Below, piece by piece: positions 1 through 11,047 of a stretch of 64,000 nucleotides of DNA. Origin of the DNA: Streptomyces sp. 846.5. GTDB taxonomy: Bacteria > Actinomycetota > Actinomycetes > Streptomycetales > Streptomycetaceae. The stretch spans positions 372,001 to 436,000 of the forward strand of contig NZ_SOBN01000002.1 of assembly GCF_004365705.1 (NCBI RefSeq). The letters are read 5' to 3'. Positions within the stretch are counted from its first letter, which is position 1. Every line of letters starts with the position of its first letter. The notes beneath the pieces were generated by a model. The model saw only the letters and a program-made list of their open reading frames with translations. It ran no database searches and was not told the DNA's origin. Position numbers and translations under genes: made by a program.

Positions 1-3000
1 GCAGTTCCTCGCGCAGTCCGCGCGGAGCGCGTCGGCCGCCCGCCGCAGGAGCCGGGGGCGCGGGCAGCGCCGCGCGGTCCAGTTTGCCGTTGGGGGTGAG
101 CGGCAGCTCGTCCAGCACGACGACCGCGGAGGGCACCATGTGACGGGGCAGCAGTTCACCGACGCGGCGGCGGACGGCCTCGGGCTCCGGCGCCGGTCCG
201 TCGGCGGCCGCGCCGGCGCGCACCGCGTAGGCGACGATGCGGCGGTCACCGGGCTGGTCCTCGCGGACCAGGACCGCCGCTGCGGCGACGCCGGCGCAGC
301 GGGCCACCGCGGCCTCGATCTCGCCGAGCTCGATCCGGAAGCCGCGCAGCTTGACCTGGCCGTCGGCCCGCCCGGCGAACTCCAGGCTGCCGTCGGCCCG
401 CCAGCGCACGACGTCGCCGGTGCGGTACATCCGCCCGCCGTCCGGGCCGAACGGATCGGCGACGAAGCGGCCGGCGCTCAGTCCGGGACGCCCGAGGTAG
501 CCGCGGGCCAGACCGGCGCCCGCGAGGTACAGCTCGCCGCGCACACCCGGCGGCACCAGCCGCAGCCGGTCGTCGAGGACGTAGACCCGGGTGCCGTGCA
601 CGGGGCTGCCGATCGGCGGCTGCGCGTGCCCGGACAGTGGCGCGCTCATGGTGGCGCAGACCGTCGACTCGCTGGGCCCGTAGGCGTTGACCATCCGGCG
701 TCCGGCCGACCAGCGGGCCACCAGTTCCGGCGGGCAGGCCTCGCCGGCGACCACCAGCGTGCCGCCGCGCAGGAAGTCCTCCTGCTCCGGCATCGCGGCG
801 AGGACCGTGGGCGGCATGGTGACGTGGGTGATCCCGTGCTCGGTCGCCAGCCTGGCCAGCTCCGGACCGGGCAGGACCCGCTCGGGCGGGGCGAGGACCA
901 GCGCCGCTCCGCTGAGCAGCGCCATGCACACCTCCCAGGCCGCGGCGTCGAAGCTGAGCGCGGCGAACTGGAGCACCCGGCTGTCGCCGTCCAGGGCGAA
1001 CGCCTCGGTCTGGGTACGGGACAGGTCCGCGAGCCCGGTGTGGGTGACCACGACGCCCTTGGGACGCCCGGTCGTTCCGGAGGTGTAGACGAGGTAGGCC
1101 GGGTGCTGCGGCAGCAGCGGCGCGGTCCGGTCCTTGTCGCGCGGGGCGCGCGCCGGGGCGGCGGCGAGTTCGGCGGCCAGGTCGGCGCCGTCCATTTCCG
1201 CCGCCGGGCAGTCGACCGCGGCGAAGGCCCCCCGGGCGGCCAGGTCGGCGCCGACCTGACCGGTGGTCAGCAGCAGCGCGGGCGCGCAGTCGGCGAGCAT
1301 GAAGGCGATCCGCTCGGCCGGGTAGTCGGGGTCGACCGACAGGTAGGCAGCGCCGCACTTGAGCACCGCCACGACGGCGACCGCCAGTTCGGCCGAGCGC
1401 GGCAGGGCCAGGGCGACGACCTGTTCCGGGCCGATGCCGCGGGCGATCAGCCGGTGCGCCAGGCGGTTGGCCGCCTGGTCCAGCTCGGTGTAGTCCAGGC
1501 GCCGGTTCTCGAAGAGCACCGCAGCGGCGTGCGGAGCGGCGGCGAGCCTGGCGGCGAACAGGTCGGGGAAGACCGCGGGCGTCCCGGCGGCCGGACCGCT
1601 GCCCCACTCGCGCAGCAGCCGGTCACGGCCGGCGCGGCCGAGGACGTCGATCGCGCCGATGCGTCGGTCCGGGTCGGCGCAGCCCGCCGCCAGCACGGCG
1701 ACCAGACGGTCCGCCAACTGCTGGGCGGTGGCCCGGTCGTAGAGGTCGGCGGCGTACTCGACCTCGATCTCGACCCCGGCCGGCTGCGCATCGGCGTCGA
1801 ACCGCTCCCGCAGGCTGAAGCTGAGGTCGAAGGCGGAGCCGCCGGTCGGCAGTTCCACGGGTTCGGCGGTCAGGCCCGGCAGTTCGCAGTGGGGCAGCGG
1901 GGACTGGAAGGCCAGCATCACCTGCGCCAGCGGGTGACGGGCCGGGGACCGCTCGGCCCTGGCCAGGTCCACCAGGTGGCCGAAGGGCAGCGGGCCGTGG
2001 GCCAGGTCGGCCAGGTCCAGGGCGCGGATCCGGTCGAGCAGTGCGCCGAAGGCGGGATCCCCGGAGGTGTCGGCGCGCAGCACCACGGTGTTGGCGAAGA
2101 ATCCGACCAGCTGCTCGGCCTGCGGGATGTCCTCGCGGCCCGAGACCACGGCGCAGACCGGCAGGTCGGTGCCGGCGCCGAGCCGGGTGAGCAGGGCGGC
2201 GAGGGCGGCGTGGGCGACCATGAACGGCGTCGCGCCGTGCCGGGTGCCCAGCGTGCGCAGTGCGCGGTGTGCCTCGGCGTCCACGGCGGCGTGGACCAGC
2301 CCGCCGCTGCGGGTGGGCGCGGCCGGCCGGGGCCGGTCGACGGGCAGGTCCAGCTCCTGCGGGGCGCCCGCCAGCCGTCGGCTCCAGTACTCCGAGAGCA
2401 GGGGCAGCTCCGCTCCCCCGGCGGCCAGCAGCTCCCGCTGCCAGAGCGTGAAGTCGGCGTACTGCACCGGCAGCGGCGCCCAGTCGGGCTCCGCACCGTC
2501 CAGCCGGGCCCGGTAGGCGGCGGCGAGGTCGGAGAGCAGCGGCGCGGTGGATTCGCCGTCGCTGGCGATGTGGTGGAGCACCAGCAGCAAGGTGTGCCGC
2601 TCGGGGCCCTCCCGCAGCAGGGCCGCCCGCAGCGGCAGGTCGGCGGCCGGGTCGAACGGGCGGGTGGCCAGGTCGCGGGCGTCGGCGTCGGTGTCGCAGG
2701 CGGCGCCTGTCGGGGCGGCCCAGGGCGCGTCGAGCAGGCGCGCGACGGCCTCCTGCGGGTCCAGGACCCGCTGGCAGGGCACGCCCTCGTGGTCGACGAC
2801 CAGGGTCCGCAGCGCCTCGTGACGGACCACCACGTCGGCGACGGCCGCACGCAGCGCGTCCGGGTCGACGGGCCCGGTGAGCCGGAGCGCCAAGGGACGG
2901 TTGTAGACCGGGCTCGGGCCCTCCATCCGGTCCAGGAACCAGAGCCGGGCCTGGCCGAAGGAGGCCGGCACCGGCTCGGGACGGTCGGCGCGGGCCCGCA

Positions 3001-6000
3001 GTTCCGGCGTGCGCGCCGCGCCGCCCCCGTCCGTTCCCGCCTCGATCCGCCGGGCCAGCGCCGCCACACTCGGCGCCTGGAACACCGCGCGGACCCCGAG
3101 CGGGCAGCCGAGTTCCGCACGGATCAGGCCCGCCAGCCGGGTGGCGAGCAGCGAGTGGCCGCCCAGCCGGAAGAAGCTGTCCTCCGCACCGACCGCCGCC
3201 CGGTCCAGCCCCAGGGTCTGCGCGAAGAGCGCGGCCAGCCGCCGCTCCAGCGCGGTGACCGGGGGACGCGAGCCGGACTCGCCGGGGGCCGCCGGGGCGG
3301 GCAGCGCCGACCGGTCGAGCTTGCCGTTGGCGCCCACCGGGAGCGCGGCCAGCAGCAGGACCTCGGCCGGGACCATGTAGTCGGGCAGCGAGGCGGCCAG
3401 TCGGGCCCGCAGCTGCTCCGGCTCGGGCGCGGTCGCGCCCGCCTCGGGCACCGCGTAGCCGACCAGCCGCTGGTCCCCCGGGCGGTCCTCGCGCAGCAGC
3501 ACCACCGCGTGCGCCACCGCCGGGTGCGCGGTGAGCGCGGCCTCGATCTCGCCGGGCTCGATGCGCAGGCCGCGCAGCTTGACCTGCTGGTCGGCGCGTC
3601 CGAGGAAGCTCAGCGCGCCGTCGGCCCGCCAACGGGCCAGGTCGCCGGTCCGGTACAGCCGCTCCCCGGGGCCCCCGAAGGGGTCGGCGACGAAGCGCTC
3701 GGCGGTGAGGGCGGGCCGGTTCAGGTAGCCGCGCGCGAGTCCGACGCCGGCCAGGTACAGCTCACCGGCAACGCCGGGCGGCTGTTCCCGCAGCGAGGCG
3801 TCGAGGACGTGGACCCTGGTGTTCCAGATCGGGCGCCCGATCGGCACCGGCGCGTGGTCCGGCTGCGGCGGGCAGGGCCAGGCAGTGACGTCGACGGACG
3901 CCTCGGTCGGCCCGTAGAGGTTGTGCAGGCGCGCCCCGAGCGGTCCCAGCACCTGGTGGAACCGGTGCACCAGCTCGGCGGGCAGCGCCTCGCCGCTGCA
4001 GACGACGGTCCGCAGGCTCGCGCACTCCCGTGCGGCGGGCTCGTCCAGGAAGGCGGCGAGCATGGACGGAACGAAGTGGACCGTGGTGACGCCCTGCCGC
4101 CGGATCAGCTCGGCCAGGTAGGCGGGGTCGCGGTGTCCGCCGGGGTCGGCGACCACGAGGGCGGCGCCCTCGATCAGCGGCCAGAAGAACTCCCAGACGG
4201 AGACGTCGAACCCGGAGGGGGTCTTCTGCAGGACCCGGTCCTCGCGGGTGAGCCGGTAGGCGTCCTGCATCCAGCGCAGCCGGTTGACGATGCCGCGGTG
4301 GGTGACCTGCACGCCCTTCGGGCGGCCGGTCGAGCCGGAGGTGTGGATGACGTAGGCGGGGTGGTCCGGTGCCGGCCCGGCCGGGTCCTCCCAGTGCGAG
4401 TCCTGGTCCGGCTCCTCCTCGGCCGCCTCGACCAGCAGGGTGACCCGCTCCCCGGGACCGGCCGCAGGCAGCGCCGGAACCACCGCCGCCGTGGTGACCA
4501 CGCAGGCGGGCGCGGCGTCGGCCAGCACCCAGGCGATGCGGTCGGCCGGGTAGTCGGGGTCGACGGGCAGGTAGGCAGCGCCGGTGCGGACGACCGCGTG
4601 CAGCGCGACGACCAGGTCGACCGACCGCGGCAGCAGGACCGCGACGGTCCGTTCCGGTCCCGCGCCCAGCGCCGTCAGCCGCCGGGCCAGGCGCGCCACC
4701 CGCCGGTCGAACTGACGGTAGGTCAGCACTGCCTCGCCGTGGACCAGGGCGACGTCGTCGGGGCAGGCGGCGACCCGGGCCGCGACCAGGGCGGGCAGCG
4801 TGGTCGGGAGGTCCGGGTGTCCGGTGGAGTTCCACTCCGCCAGCAGTCGGCGTTCGGCCGGGAGGGCGAGGTCGAGACTGCTGACGGGCTGGTGCGGGGC
4901 GGCCGTGGCCGCGTCGAGGAAGGCGGCCAGGCGGTCCGCCAGCAGCCGGACCGTAACAGGGTCGAACAGGTCGGCGGCGAAGTCGACCTGACCGGTCATT
5001 CCCTGCGGGGCGCCGTCGGGCCCGGTGCGCTCCGAGAGCGCGAAGAGCAGGTCGCACTGGGCTCCGCCGCTGGGCGCGAGCGCGGCCTCGGTGTGCAGAC
5101 CGGGCAGCTGCACCCGGAAGACCTCGTCGTCCTGGAACGCCAGCATGACCTGGAAGAGCGGGTGGTGCGCCGCCGTCCGGGAGGGGTTGACCAGCTCGAC
5201 CAGGCGGTCGAAGGGCAGATGCGGGTGGTCGAGGTCGTCCAGCACCGCGCGGCGCACCCGGTCGAGCAGCTCGCTGAAGGCCGGGTCGCCCGAGGTGTCG
5301 GTGCGCAGCACCAGGGTGTTGACGAAGAACCCGACCAGCCGGTCCAGGGCCGCCTCCTCACGACCGGCCACGACGGTGCCCAGGGGGATGTCCTCGCCCG
5401 CGCCGAGCCGGGTGAGCAGCGCCGCCAGGGCCGCCTGGACGACCATGAACACGGTGGCTCCGCTCGCGCGGGCCAGGTCGGCCACCCGACGGTGCAGCGC
5501 TGCCGGAAGTTCCAGCGGCACCGAGCCGCCGCGACCGCTCGGCCGGGGTCCGCGGGGCCGGTCCGTCGGCAGCTCCAGCACCTCGGGGAGTCCGGCCAGG
5601 CGGTCCGTCCAGTAGCCCCCCTCGGACGTCTCCCGCGCGAGGGACGCGTGCTGCCAGGCGGCGTAGTCGCCGTACTGGACCGGCAGCGGCGCGAAGGCGG
5701 CCGCCGGGTCGGCGCCGGGGGCGTCGCAGGCGTGCCGGTAGGCGGTGGCCAGATCGTCGAGCAGCGGGCCGATGGACCAGCCGTCCGCGGCGATGTGGTG
5801 GACCGTCAGGAGCAGCAGGTGGTCCTCCGCGGTCAGCCGGAACAGCCGGGCCCGCAGCGGCAGCTCCCGGGCGAGGTCGAACGGACGGGCGACGGCCTCG
5901 GCCACCGCGGCTTCAAGCGCCTCGGGACCGCCCTCCGGTCCCGGCACCTCGGTGAACTCGACCGCAGTGCCCGTCGCGGGAGTCGCAGCCGTCGCGATCG

Positions 6001-9000
6001 CCTGGACGTGCGCCCGGGGTGTGCCGGCGACGGCGCCGACCAGAGTGCGCAGCGGCTCGTGCCGGACGACGACCGCGTCGACGGCCGCGCGCAGCGCCCC
6101 GACGTCCAGGGGGCCGCGCAGTCGCAGGGTGAGCGGGAGGTGGTAGGCGGTCGAGTCGCCCTCCATCTCGTGCAGGAACCAGAGCCGGTTCTGCGCGGGC
6201 GCGAGCGGGCGGGACGCGGGGCGGTCCTGGTGACGCAGCTCGGCGAGGTCCGGTGCGGGGGCCGCGCCTCGCTCCTGCAGCAGCCGTTCCAGTCCGGCCA
6301 CCGTCGGCGCGTCGAAGACGTCGCGCATGCCCAGGCCGATCCCGAAACCGGCGCGGATCCGCGCGATCAGACGGACCGCCACCAGGGAGTTGCCGCCGAG
6401 CGCGAAGAAGCTCTCCTCGACGCCGAATCCGGACAGCCCCAGCAGCTCGGCGAAGAGGTCGTGCAGTCGCCGGGCCCTCGGGGTCCGTGGCGGCCCTCCG
6501 GTGCCGGCGGCCAGCCGCGGCTGCGGCAGTGCCTGCAGGTCGACCTTGCCGTTGGTGTTGCGGGGCAGCGCGCCCAGCACCAGCACCGCAGCCGGGACCA
6601 TGTACTGCGGCAGTCGCGCCGCCAGGTGGCCGCGCAGACGCTCGGGCAGCGCCGACCGGCGCTGGGCGGCGAGCGGGTCGTTGGCGACAGGCCTGCCGTC
6701 CGCCGGAGCGGCGGGCCGGTAGGTGCCGGCGACGCGCGAGACCTCGCGGCCGTCCGAGACGTCGGCGAGCAGCAGGTCGAACCGGCCGTCCGCGCGGCCG
6801 GCGTCCCCGGTCCAGGTGGCCCACGCGGCGTAGCCGAAGTCCTGGGCCAGCGCGATCAGGGACTCGGGGGCCAGCGGCGCGCTGTCCCCGGCCGACGGGG
6901 ACACGGCGGCTCGCGCGGGGTCCTGGCGCTCGGCCTCGGCGAGGTCGTCGGTCAGCCGGGCGTTGCGGATGCCGGTGACCCGGAGCAGGTCGGGCCGCCC
7001 GACGGCGAGCAACCGCTCCAGCGTCTCCGTGTCCGCCCGCTCCCGGTCCCAGTCCAGCGCCGGGGCGTCGTCCAGGCGCAGCAGCGTGCCACCGTGCTTG
7101 TGCAGCACGGCGTCGAAGCGGTAGCTGCTGAGTTCGTTGCGGTAGTGACCCGGCTTCAGCTGGATGTCGACGCCGGCCACGTCGGGGATGAGGGCGCCCA
7201 ACCCGGTGAGGTACTCCGGTGCCAGCAGCAGCTCGACCTCGTCGTCGAGGGCCGCCCGGGCCGCCGCGCGGCGGCCGGCGGCCGGCTCGGGGGGCAGGCC
7301 CGCTGCCGCACGCGCCGCGTGCTGCACGGGTGCGAGCCGCAGGCTGCGCAGGTCCCCGAGGAAGACGGCGCCGCCGGGCGCCAGCACCGCCATCGCCTGC
7401 CGCAGCACACCGGTGAGGTAGTCGGCGCTCGGGAAGTACTGGGCGACGGAGTTGATCACGACGACGTCGAACCGCCCCTGCGGCAGTCCTCCGAAGTCGT
7501 GGGCGGCCTGGACGGACAGCTGCACCTTGCCAGCCAGTTCGGGCTGCCCGGCCAGTTCGCCCCGCAGCCGCGCGACGACGGCCGGGGACAGGTCGGTCCC
7601 CCGGTACTCCTGGCAGTACGGCGCGATCCGGCTGAGCAGCAGGCCGGTGCCGACGCCGATCTCCAGCACCCGCCGCGGCCTCAGCTCCAGCACGCGGTCG
7701 ACGGCGGCGGTGCGCCACTGCTCCATCTGCTCCACCGGGATCGGGTTCCGGTCCGGGCCGGCCGTCCAGATCCCGAAGTCGTGGCCGAACGCGGGCCGGT
7801 CGGCCTCGGCGCGCTGCTCCGCCGCCGCGTCGGACTGGTCGTAGGTCTCCCGCCACCGGTCCACCTGTTCGAGCGCTGCGTCGGATCCGCCTTCGTCGGC
7901 GGCGGCTTCAGCAGCGGACGGAGCGAGCGTCACATAGGCGGTCAGCAGCGGGCCGCCGGGCGTGGGGCGGGCAGCCACCACCGCCTCCGCGACCGCCGAG
8001 TGCTCCTCCAACTCGGCCTGGATCTCGCCCAGTTCGACGCGGTGGCCGCGTATCTTGACCTGGTTGTCGACGCGGCCCAGGTAGTCGACGGCCCCGTCGG
8101 CCCGTCGGCGGGCGAGGTCCCCGGTGCGGTAGAGGCGCTCCCCGGGGCCGCCGAACGGGTCGGCGACGAACCTGCCGGCGGTGAGCGAAGGCCGGCTGTG
8201 GTAGCCGCGGGCGAGTCCGGCGCCGCCGATGTAGAGCTCGCCCTCGGCCCCCGGTGCGACCGGACGGAGCAGTTCGTCGAGGATGTGCACCTCGGTGCTG
8301 CGGATCGGCCGGCCGATGTGCGGCCGCTCCCCCGCGACCACCTCGGCGGCCGTCGACCACACAGTGGTCTCGGTCGGTCCGTAGAGGTTGGTCGCCCCGG
8401 CGCTCAGTCCTGCCAGCGCCGCGGCCAGCCCCGGCGGCAGCGCCTCCCCGCCGACCAGGACCCGCAGGTCGCGCAGGGCCTCCGGACGCTGGGTGACCAG
8501 CCCCTGCCAGAGGGACGGGGTGGCCTGCATGACCGTCACCCGGTGCCGCTCCAGCAGCGAGGCGAGCAGGTCCGGGTCGGTCCCGGCCTGTTCGGGCGCG
8601 ACCACGACCTGGGCGCCGAGGCAGAGCGGAAGCAGCAGTTCGAGACCGGCGATGTCGAAGCCGAACGTGGTCACGGCCAGCAGGCGATCCTCGCCGCCGA
8701 GCGGGAACCGGTCCGCCATCGCGTGCAGGAAGTTGAGCAGCGCCCCGTGCGGGACCACGACGCCCTTGGGCTTGCCGGTGGAACCCGAGGTGAAGATCAC
8801 GTATGCGGGATGCGCCGCGGTCAGGCCGGCACGCAGCGGTGCGTCTGTGAGGGAGGCGGCGTCCTGGTCCTGCGCGGCCGTCGCGGACGCGTCGAGCAGC
8901 AGGTGCGGGGTGTGCTCCGGCAGCGCCGCCACCAGGTCGGCCGTGGTGAGGACGAGACGCGGCCGCACGTCGTCGAGCTGGTAGCGGATCCGCTCGGCGG

Positions 9001-9280
9001 GGTGGCCCGGGTCGAGCGGCAGATAGGCGCCGCCCGCCTTGAGCACCGCCAACTGCGCCACCAGCAGGCCGGTGCCGCGTGGGAGCAGCAGGGCGACGAA
9101 GCGCTCGGGGCCCACCCCGTGGGCGGCCAGCCGGCGTGCCAGACGGTCCGCACGTGCGTTGAGCTCGGCGTAACGCAGCGTGCCGTCGGCACCGGCCACC
9201 GCGCGGGCCCGCGGTGTGCGCGCGGCCGTCTCCTCGATCCAGTCCACGACCGTGCGGTCGGCTCTTCTAGCGACTGACAC
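1..9280 (-). CDS. Nonribosomal peptide synthetase, A-nMT-T / C-A-T / C-A (3' end outside window)
   Basis: The frame is open from a GTG at 9280 to the left edge (at least 3,093 residues). I chose this start because GGGAGAGG lies 6 nt upstream; the in-frame ATG at 9298 has no ribosome-binding site. Domains in order: A1 ([10 protein letters not shown]), interrupted after A8 by a SAM-dependent N-methyltransferase (VLEIGVGTG near residue 537; NSVAQYF); PCP1 (LGGNSL, about 961); C2 (HHIAADG, about 1160); A2 ([10 protein letters not shown], about 1643); PCP2 (LGGHSL, about 2038); C3 (HHIASDG, about 2235); A3 ([10 protein letters not shown], about 2730), with A10 LTPNGKLDR just before the edge. There is no C domain before A1, so this is a loading module. 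Specificity positions read DILQLGLVW (Gly-like, so N-methylglycine), DVWHVSLVD (Ser-like) and DAWTVAAVC (Phe-like). No epimerase domain is visible. Domain calls are firm; substrates are inference. Confidence 0.95.
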   Translation of the reverse strand, partial: MSVARRADRTVVDWIEETAARTPRARAVAGADGTLRYAELNARADRLARRLAAHGVGPERFVALLLPRGTGLLVAQLAVLKAGGAYLPLDPGHPAERIRYQLDDVRPRLVLTTADLVAALPEHTPHLLLDASATAAQDQDAASLTDAPLRAGLTAAHPAYVIFTSGSTGKPKGVVVPHGALLNFLHAMADRFPLGGEDRLLAVTTFGFDIAGLELLLPLCLGAQVVVAPEQAGTDPDLLASLLERHRVTVMQATPSLWQGLVTQRPEALRDLRVLVGGEALPPGLAAALAGLSAGATNLYGPTETTVWSTAAEVVAGERPHIGRPIRSTEVHILDELLRPVAPGAEGELYIGGAGLARGYHSRPSLTAGRFVADPFGGPGERLYRTGDLARRRADGAVDYLGRVDNQVKIRGHRVELGEIQAELEEHSAVAEAVVAARPTPGGPLLTAYVTLAPSAAEAAADEGGSDAALEQVDRWRETYDQSDAAAEQRAEADRPAFGHDFGIWTAGPDRNPIPVEQMEQWRTAAVDRVLELRPRRVLEIGVGTGLLLSRIAPYCQEYRGTDLSPAVVARLRGELAGQPELAGKVQLSVQAAHDFGGLPQGRFDVVVINSVAQYFPSADYLTGVLRQAMAVLAPGGAVFLGDLRSLRLAPVQHAARAAAGLPPEPAAGRRAAARAALDDEVELLLAPEYLTGLGALIPDVAGVDIQLKPGHYRNELSSYRFDAVLHKHGGTLLRLDDAPALDWDRERADTETLERLLAVGRPDLLRVTGIRNARLTDDLAEAERQDPARAAVSPSAGDSAPLAPESLIALAQDFGYAAWATWTGDAGRADGRFDLLLADVSDGREVSRVAGTYRPAAPADGRPVANDPLAAQRRSALPERLRGHLAARLPQYMVPAAVLVLGALPRNTNGKVDLQALPQPRLAAGTGGPPRTPRARRLHDLFAELLGLSGFGVEESFFALGGNSLVAVRLIARIRAGFGIGLGMRDVFDAPTVAGLERLLQERGAAPAPDLAELRHQDRPASRPLAPAQNRLWFLHEMEGDSTAYHLPLTLRLRGPLDVGALRAAVDAVVVRHEPLRTLVGAVAGTPRAHVQAIATAATPATGTAVEFTEVPGPEGGPEALEAAVAEAVARPFDLARELPLRARLFRLTAEDHLLLLTVHHIAADGWSIGPLLDDLATAYRHACDAPGADPAAAFAPLPVQYGDYAAWQHASLARETSEGGYWTDRLAGLPEVLELPTDRPRGPRPSGRGGSVPLELPAALHRRVADLARASGATVFMVVQAALAALLTRLGAGEDIPLGTVVAGREEAALDRLVGFFVNTLVLRTDTSGDPAFSELLDRVRRAVLDDLDHPHLPFDRLVELVNPSRTAAHHPLFQVMLAFQDDEVFRVQLPGLHTEAALAPSGGAQCDLLFALSERTGPDGAPQGMTGQVDFAADLFDPVTVRLLADRLAAFLDAATAAPHQPVSSLDLALPAERRLLAEWNSTGHPDLPTTLPALVAARVAACPDDVALVHGEAVLTYRQFDRRVARLARRLTALGAGPERTVAVLLPRSVDLVVALHAVVRTGAAYLPVDPDYPADRIAWVLADAAPACVVTTAAVVPALPAAGPGERVTLLVEAAEEEPDQDSHWEDPAGPAPDHPAYVIHTSGSTGRPKGVQVTHRGIVNRLRWMQDAYRLTREDRVLQKTPSGFDVSVWEFFWPLIEGAALVVADPGGHRDPAYLAELIRRQGVTTVHFVPSMLAAFLDEPAARECASLRTVVCSGEALPAELVHRFHQVLGPLGARLHNLYGPTEASVDVTAWPCPPQPDHAPVPIGRPIWNTRVHVLDASLREQPPGVAGELYLAGVGLARGYLNRPALTAERFVADPFGGPGERLYRTGDLARWRADGALSFLGRADQQVKLRGLRIEPGEIEAALTAHPAVAHAVVLLREDRPGDQRLVGYAVPEAGATAPEPEQLRARLAASLPDYMVPAEVLLLAALPVGANGKLDRSALPAPAAPGESGSRPPVTALERRLAALFAQTLGLDRAAVGAEDSFFRLGGHSLLATRLAGLIRAELGCPLGVRAVFQAPSVAALARRIEAGTDGGGAARTPELRARADRPEPVPASFGQARLWFLDRMEGPSPVYNRPLALRLTGPVDPDALRAAVADVVVRHEALRTLVVDHEGVPCQRVLDPQEAVARLLDAPWAAPTGAACDTDADARDLATRPFDPAADLPLRAALLREGPERHTLLLVLHHIASDGESTAPLLSDLAAAYRARLDGAEPDWAPLPVQYADFTLWQRELLAAGGAELPLLSEYWSRRLAGAPQELDLPVDRPRPAAPTRSGGLVHAAVDAEAHRALRTLGTRHGATPFMVAHAALAALLTRLGAGTDLPVCAVVSGREDIPQAEQLVGFFANTVVLRADTSGDPAFGALLDRIRALDLADLAHGPLPFGHLVDLARAERSPARHPLAQVMLAFQSPLPHCELPGLTAEPVELPTGGSAFDLSFSLRERFDADAQPAGVEIEVEYAADLYDRATAQQLADRLVAVLAAGCADPDRRIGAIDVLGRAGRDRLLREWGSGPAAGTPAVFPDLFAARLAAAPHAAAVLFENRRLDYTELDQAANRLAHRLIARGIGPEQVVALALPRSAELAVAVVAVLKCGAAYLSVDPDYPAERIAFMLADCAPALLLTTGQVGADLAARGAFAAVDCPAAEMDGADLAAELAAAPARAPRDKDRTAPLLPQHPAYLVYTSGTTGRPKGVVVTHTGLADLSRTQTEAFALDGDSRVLQFAALSFDAAAWEVCMALLSGAALVLAPPERVLPGPELARLATEHGITHVTMPPTVLAAMPEQEDFLRGGTLVVAGEACPPELVARWSAGRRMVNAYGPSESTVCATMSAPLSGHAQPPIGSPVHGTRVYVLDDRLRLVPPGVRGELYLAGAGLARGYLGRPGLSAGRFVADPFGPDGGRMYRTGDVVRWRADGSLEFAGRADGQVKLRGFRIELGEIEAAVARCAGVAAAAVLVREDQPGDRRIVAYAVRAGAAADGPAPEPEAVRRRVGELLPRHMVPSAVVVLDELPLTPNGKLDRAALPAPPAPAAGGRRAPRGLREEL

Positions 9281-9299
9281 CTGCGTCCTCTCCCTCATG

Positions 9300-9329
9300 C
9301 GGTCTGGTGGTGCGCGGTCTGGTGGTGCG
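9300..9329. repeat. Two tandem 15-bp repeats upstream of the NRPS
   Basis: The unit CGGTCTGGTGGTGCG occurs twice back to back, 18 nt upstream of the NRPS GTG. It lies in the mbtH-NRPS leader, so it may be a slippage product or part of a regulatory site. No protein is known to bind it. Confidence 0.6.
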
Positions 9330-9360
9330 CGGAATGCGGTGTGCTCACTGGGCCGGGGCC

Positions 9361-9386
9361 GTCCCCGGGCACGGCTGCCCGGGGAC
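9361..9386 (-). terminator. Hairpin between mbtH and the NRPS gene
   Basis: This is a perfect 10-bp inverted repeat, GTCCCCGGGC, 6-nt spacer, GCCCGGGGAC, with no T-tract. It lies after the mbtH stop and before the NRPS start on the same transcript. It could be a partial terminator or an mRNA processing or stability element that sets the ratio of mbtH to NRPS. Confidence 0.5.
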
Positions 9387-9401
9387 GACGGGAACTGCGG
9401 C

Positions 9402-9608
9402 TCAGCCGCCCATCGCGGCGATCAGGCTCGCGGGACGCATGTCGGTCCAGTTCGTGTCGACGTAGTCGACAGCCGCCGGCCGCAGCCCGCGGAAGGCGCT
9501 GCGCCACCCGGCCGGCACCTCGACGAAGACCGGCCACAGCGAGTGCTGGCCTTCGTCGTTGACCAGCACCAGGTACTCGGCTTCCTCGTTCTCGAAGGGG
9601 TTGGACAT
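9402..9608 (-). CDS. mbtH: MbtH-family NRPS accessory protein
   Basis: This 68-residue protein has the MbtH signature [19 protein letters not shown], then SLWP and VPAGW. MbtH proteins bind adenylation domains, help them fold and raise their activity. It lies directly upstream of the NRPS on the same strand, so it is presumably the dedicated partner of those A domains. A clear AAAGGAA ribosome-binding site precedes the ATG at 9608. Length and motifs are typical. Confidence 0.97.
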   Translation of the reverse strand: MSNPFENEEAEYLVLVNDEGQHSLWPVFVEVPAGWRSAFRGLRPAAVDYVDTNWTDMRPASLIAAMGG

Positions 9609-9651
9609 TGTCGGTTCCTTTCTGATGGGACGTTCGTGGACAGTTCGGTCC

Positions 9652-10995
9652 TCAGCGGCGGCGGTTGATCCAGCCGCGTTCGAGATTGGCCACCAGGTCG
9701 GTGCTGTACATGCGGCGCACCTGCTCCAGGGAGTACTCGGCGAGGTAGGTCCGGAACAGCTCGACCGGCTCCTCGGCCCGGCGCAGCACCCGGCGGTTGG
9801 GCACGACGGCGGGGTTGTCGAGCATCGCGGCGACGCGCGCCAGCGCGTCGTCCAGTTCGGCCGCGGGCACGGCCTCGTCGCAGAGCAGCGAGGCGAGCGG
9901 CTCCGTGGCCACCACCTGCCGGTCGGCGAAGATCATCTGACGGGCCGTCCGGGGTCCGAGGTGCCGGTGCAGGCGGAGGTTGGCGGCGCCGGGAATGATC
10001 CCCTCGCGCAGGGCCGGCAGGCTGAAGTAGGCGTCCTGGTCGGCAAGCACGTAGTCGAGCGTCAGCAGGATCTGCGCGCCGCCGCCGATGGCGAAGCCGT
10101 CCACGACGCCGATCCAGGGCTTCTCCTGGCCGTCCGCGCCGTCCACGCCGTCCACGCCGGGGACAGCGGGGACGCCCAGGCCCCGGTAGACCTTGTTCAG
10201 GTACCCCAGCTCCCGCCGCAGCATGAAGCCGGTGAAGGAGATCAGGCCCTCGTACAGGTCGGTGAGATTGATGCCCGCGCTGAAGATCCGTCGGCCCTGG
10301 TGGCGGGGGTGGTCGACGGTTCCCCCGCGCAGCACGCCGACCCCGATCCGGTCGTCCAGCAGCACCAGGTCGACCGCCGTCTCCAGTGCCTCCACCACCG
10401 CGTCGTCCTCGGCGTTCAGGAAGCGAGGGTTGTTCAGGGTCACCCGGCCGACGCGGCCGTCGCGCTCGACCAGTACCTCGCCCAGGTCCAGCCGGTCCGT
10501 CGCCAGTAGGTCCGGGAGCAGTTGCCGGGCGCGGAGGGTCGGCAGGGTCATCGCGTGGACCACCCGCGGCCCGGCCTGGGGAGCGTGCAGCAGGGCCCAG
10601 AAGAAGACGCCCTGCCAGACCTCCCGCCCGCTCTTGGTGCTCTGCCCCAGACCGCGCTCGGCCGCGAGCTCGGCGCCCGAGGGCACCAGGCCCGGCACGA
10701 GCAGGGCCGCCGCCTCCGACAGCTCGTCCAGGCGGAGTTCGGCCGCGCCGTCGTCGGTCAGCAGCGCGTGCAAGGCATCGGCGTGCCGGGTGAGGAACTC
10801 CCGGCGCACCCGCAGCCCGGCCTCGTGCGGACCGCGCTCCGGGCCGCGGGCCTCGTCGGCCAGCCAGGCGGCGGCTGCCTCCAGGTCGATCTCGAAGGCG
10901 CCCGTCCAGGTGGGCGGCGGCAGGCAGGAGTCCCACGACGGCCTGCCGGACGGGCCGCCCCCTCGGGGCCCGGCCTCCGTCATCGTGTCGGTCAT
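9652..10995 (-). CDS. dpgC: DpgC-type (3,5-dihydroxyphenyl)acetyl-CoA 1,2-dioxygenase
   Basis: A 447-residue crotonase-fold protein. The C-terminal half has the enoyl-CoA hydratase-like core ([12 protein letters not shown], then [18 protein letters not shown]), characteristic of DpgC. In glycopeptide pathways this cofactor-free oxygenase converts 3,5-dihydroxyphenylacetyl-CoA to 3,5-dihydroxyphenylglyoxylate, a precursor of 3,5-dihydroxyphenylglycine. The N-terminal 180 residues match the helical extension of DpgC. The ATG at 10995 has GGAAGGAAAG upstream, so an upstream in-frame extension to 11031 is rejected. DpgA, DpgB, DpgD and the aminotransferase are not in this window. None of the three visible A domains reads as Dpg-specific, so Dpg would be used by a later module or the enzyme has another substrate. 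Confidence 0.9.
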   Translation of the reverse strand: MTDTMTEAGPRGGGPSGRPSWDSCLPPPTWTGAFEIDLEAAAAWLADEARGPERGPHEAGLRVRREFLTRHADALHALLTDDGAAELRLDELSEAAALLVPGLVPSGAELAAERGLGQSTKSGREVWQGVFFWALLHAPQAGPRVVHAMTLPTLRARQLLPDLLATDRLDLGEVLVERDGRVGRVTLNNPRFLNAEDDAVVEALETAVDLVLLDDRIGVGVLRGGTVDHPRHQGRRIFSAGINLTDLYEGLISFTGFMLRRELGYLNKVYRGLGVPAVPGVDGVDGADGQEKPWIGVVDGFAIGGGAQILLTLDYVLADQDAYFSLPALREGIIPGAANLRLHRHLGPRTARQMIFADRQVVATEPLASLLCDEAVPAAELDDALARVAAMLDNPAVVPNRRVLRRAEEPVELFRTYLAEYSLEQVRRMYSTDLVANLERGWINRRR

Positions 10996-11047
10996 CAGCT
11001 TTCCTTCCCTACTTCTCTGCGTTCGGCACACGGCGATTGGAGCGAGG

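Noticed and set aside
140..9277. A plus-strand frame open for more than 3,000 codons
   Set aside because: It is the antisense of the NRPS, an effect of high third-position GC. Its product is Gly/Arg/Gln-rich without domains, while the minus frame carries complete A, C, T and methyltransferase motifs.
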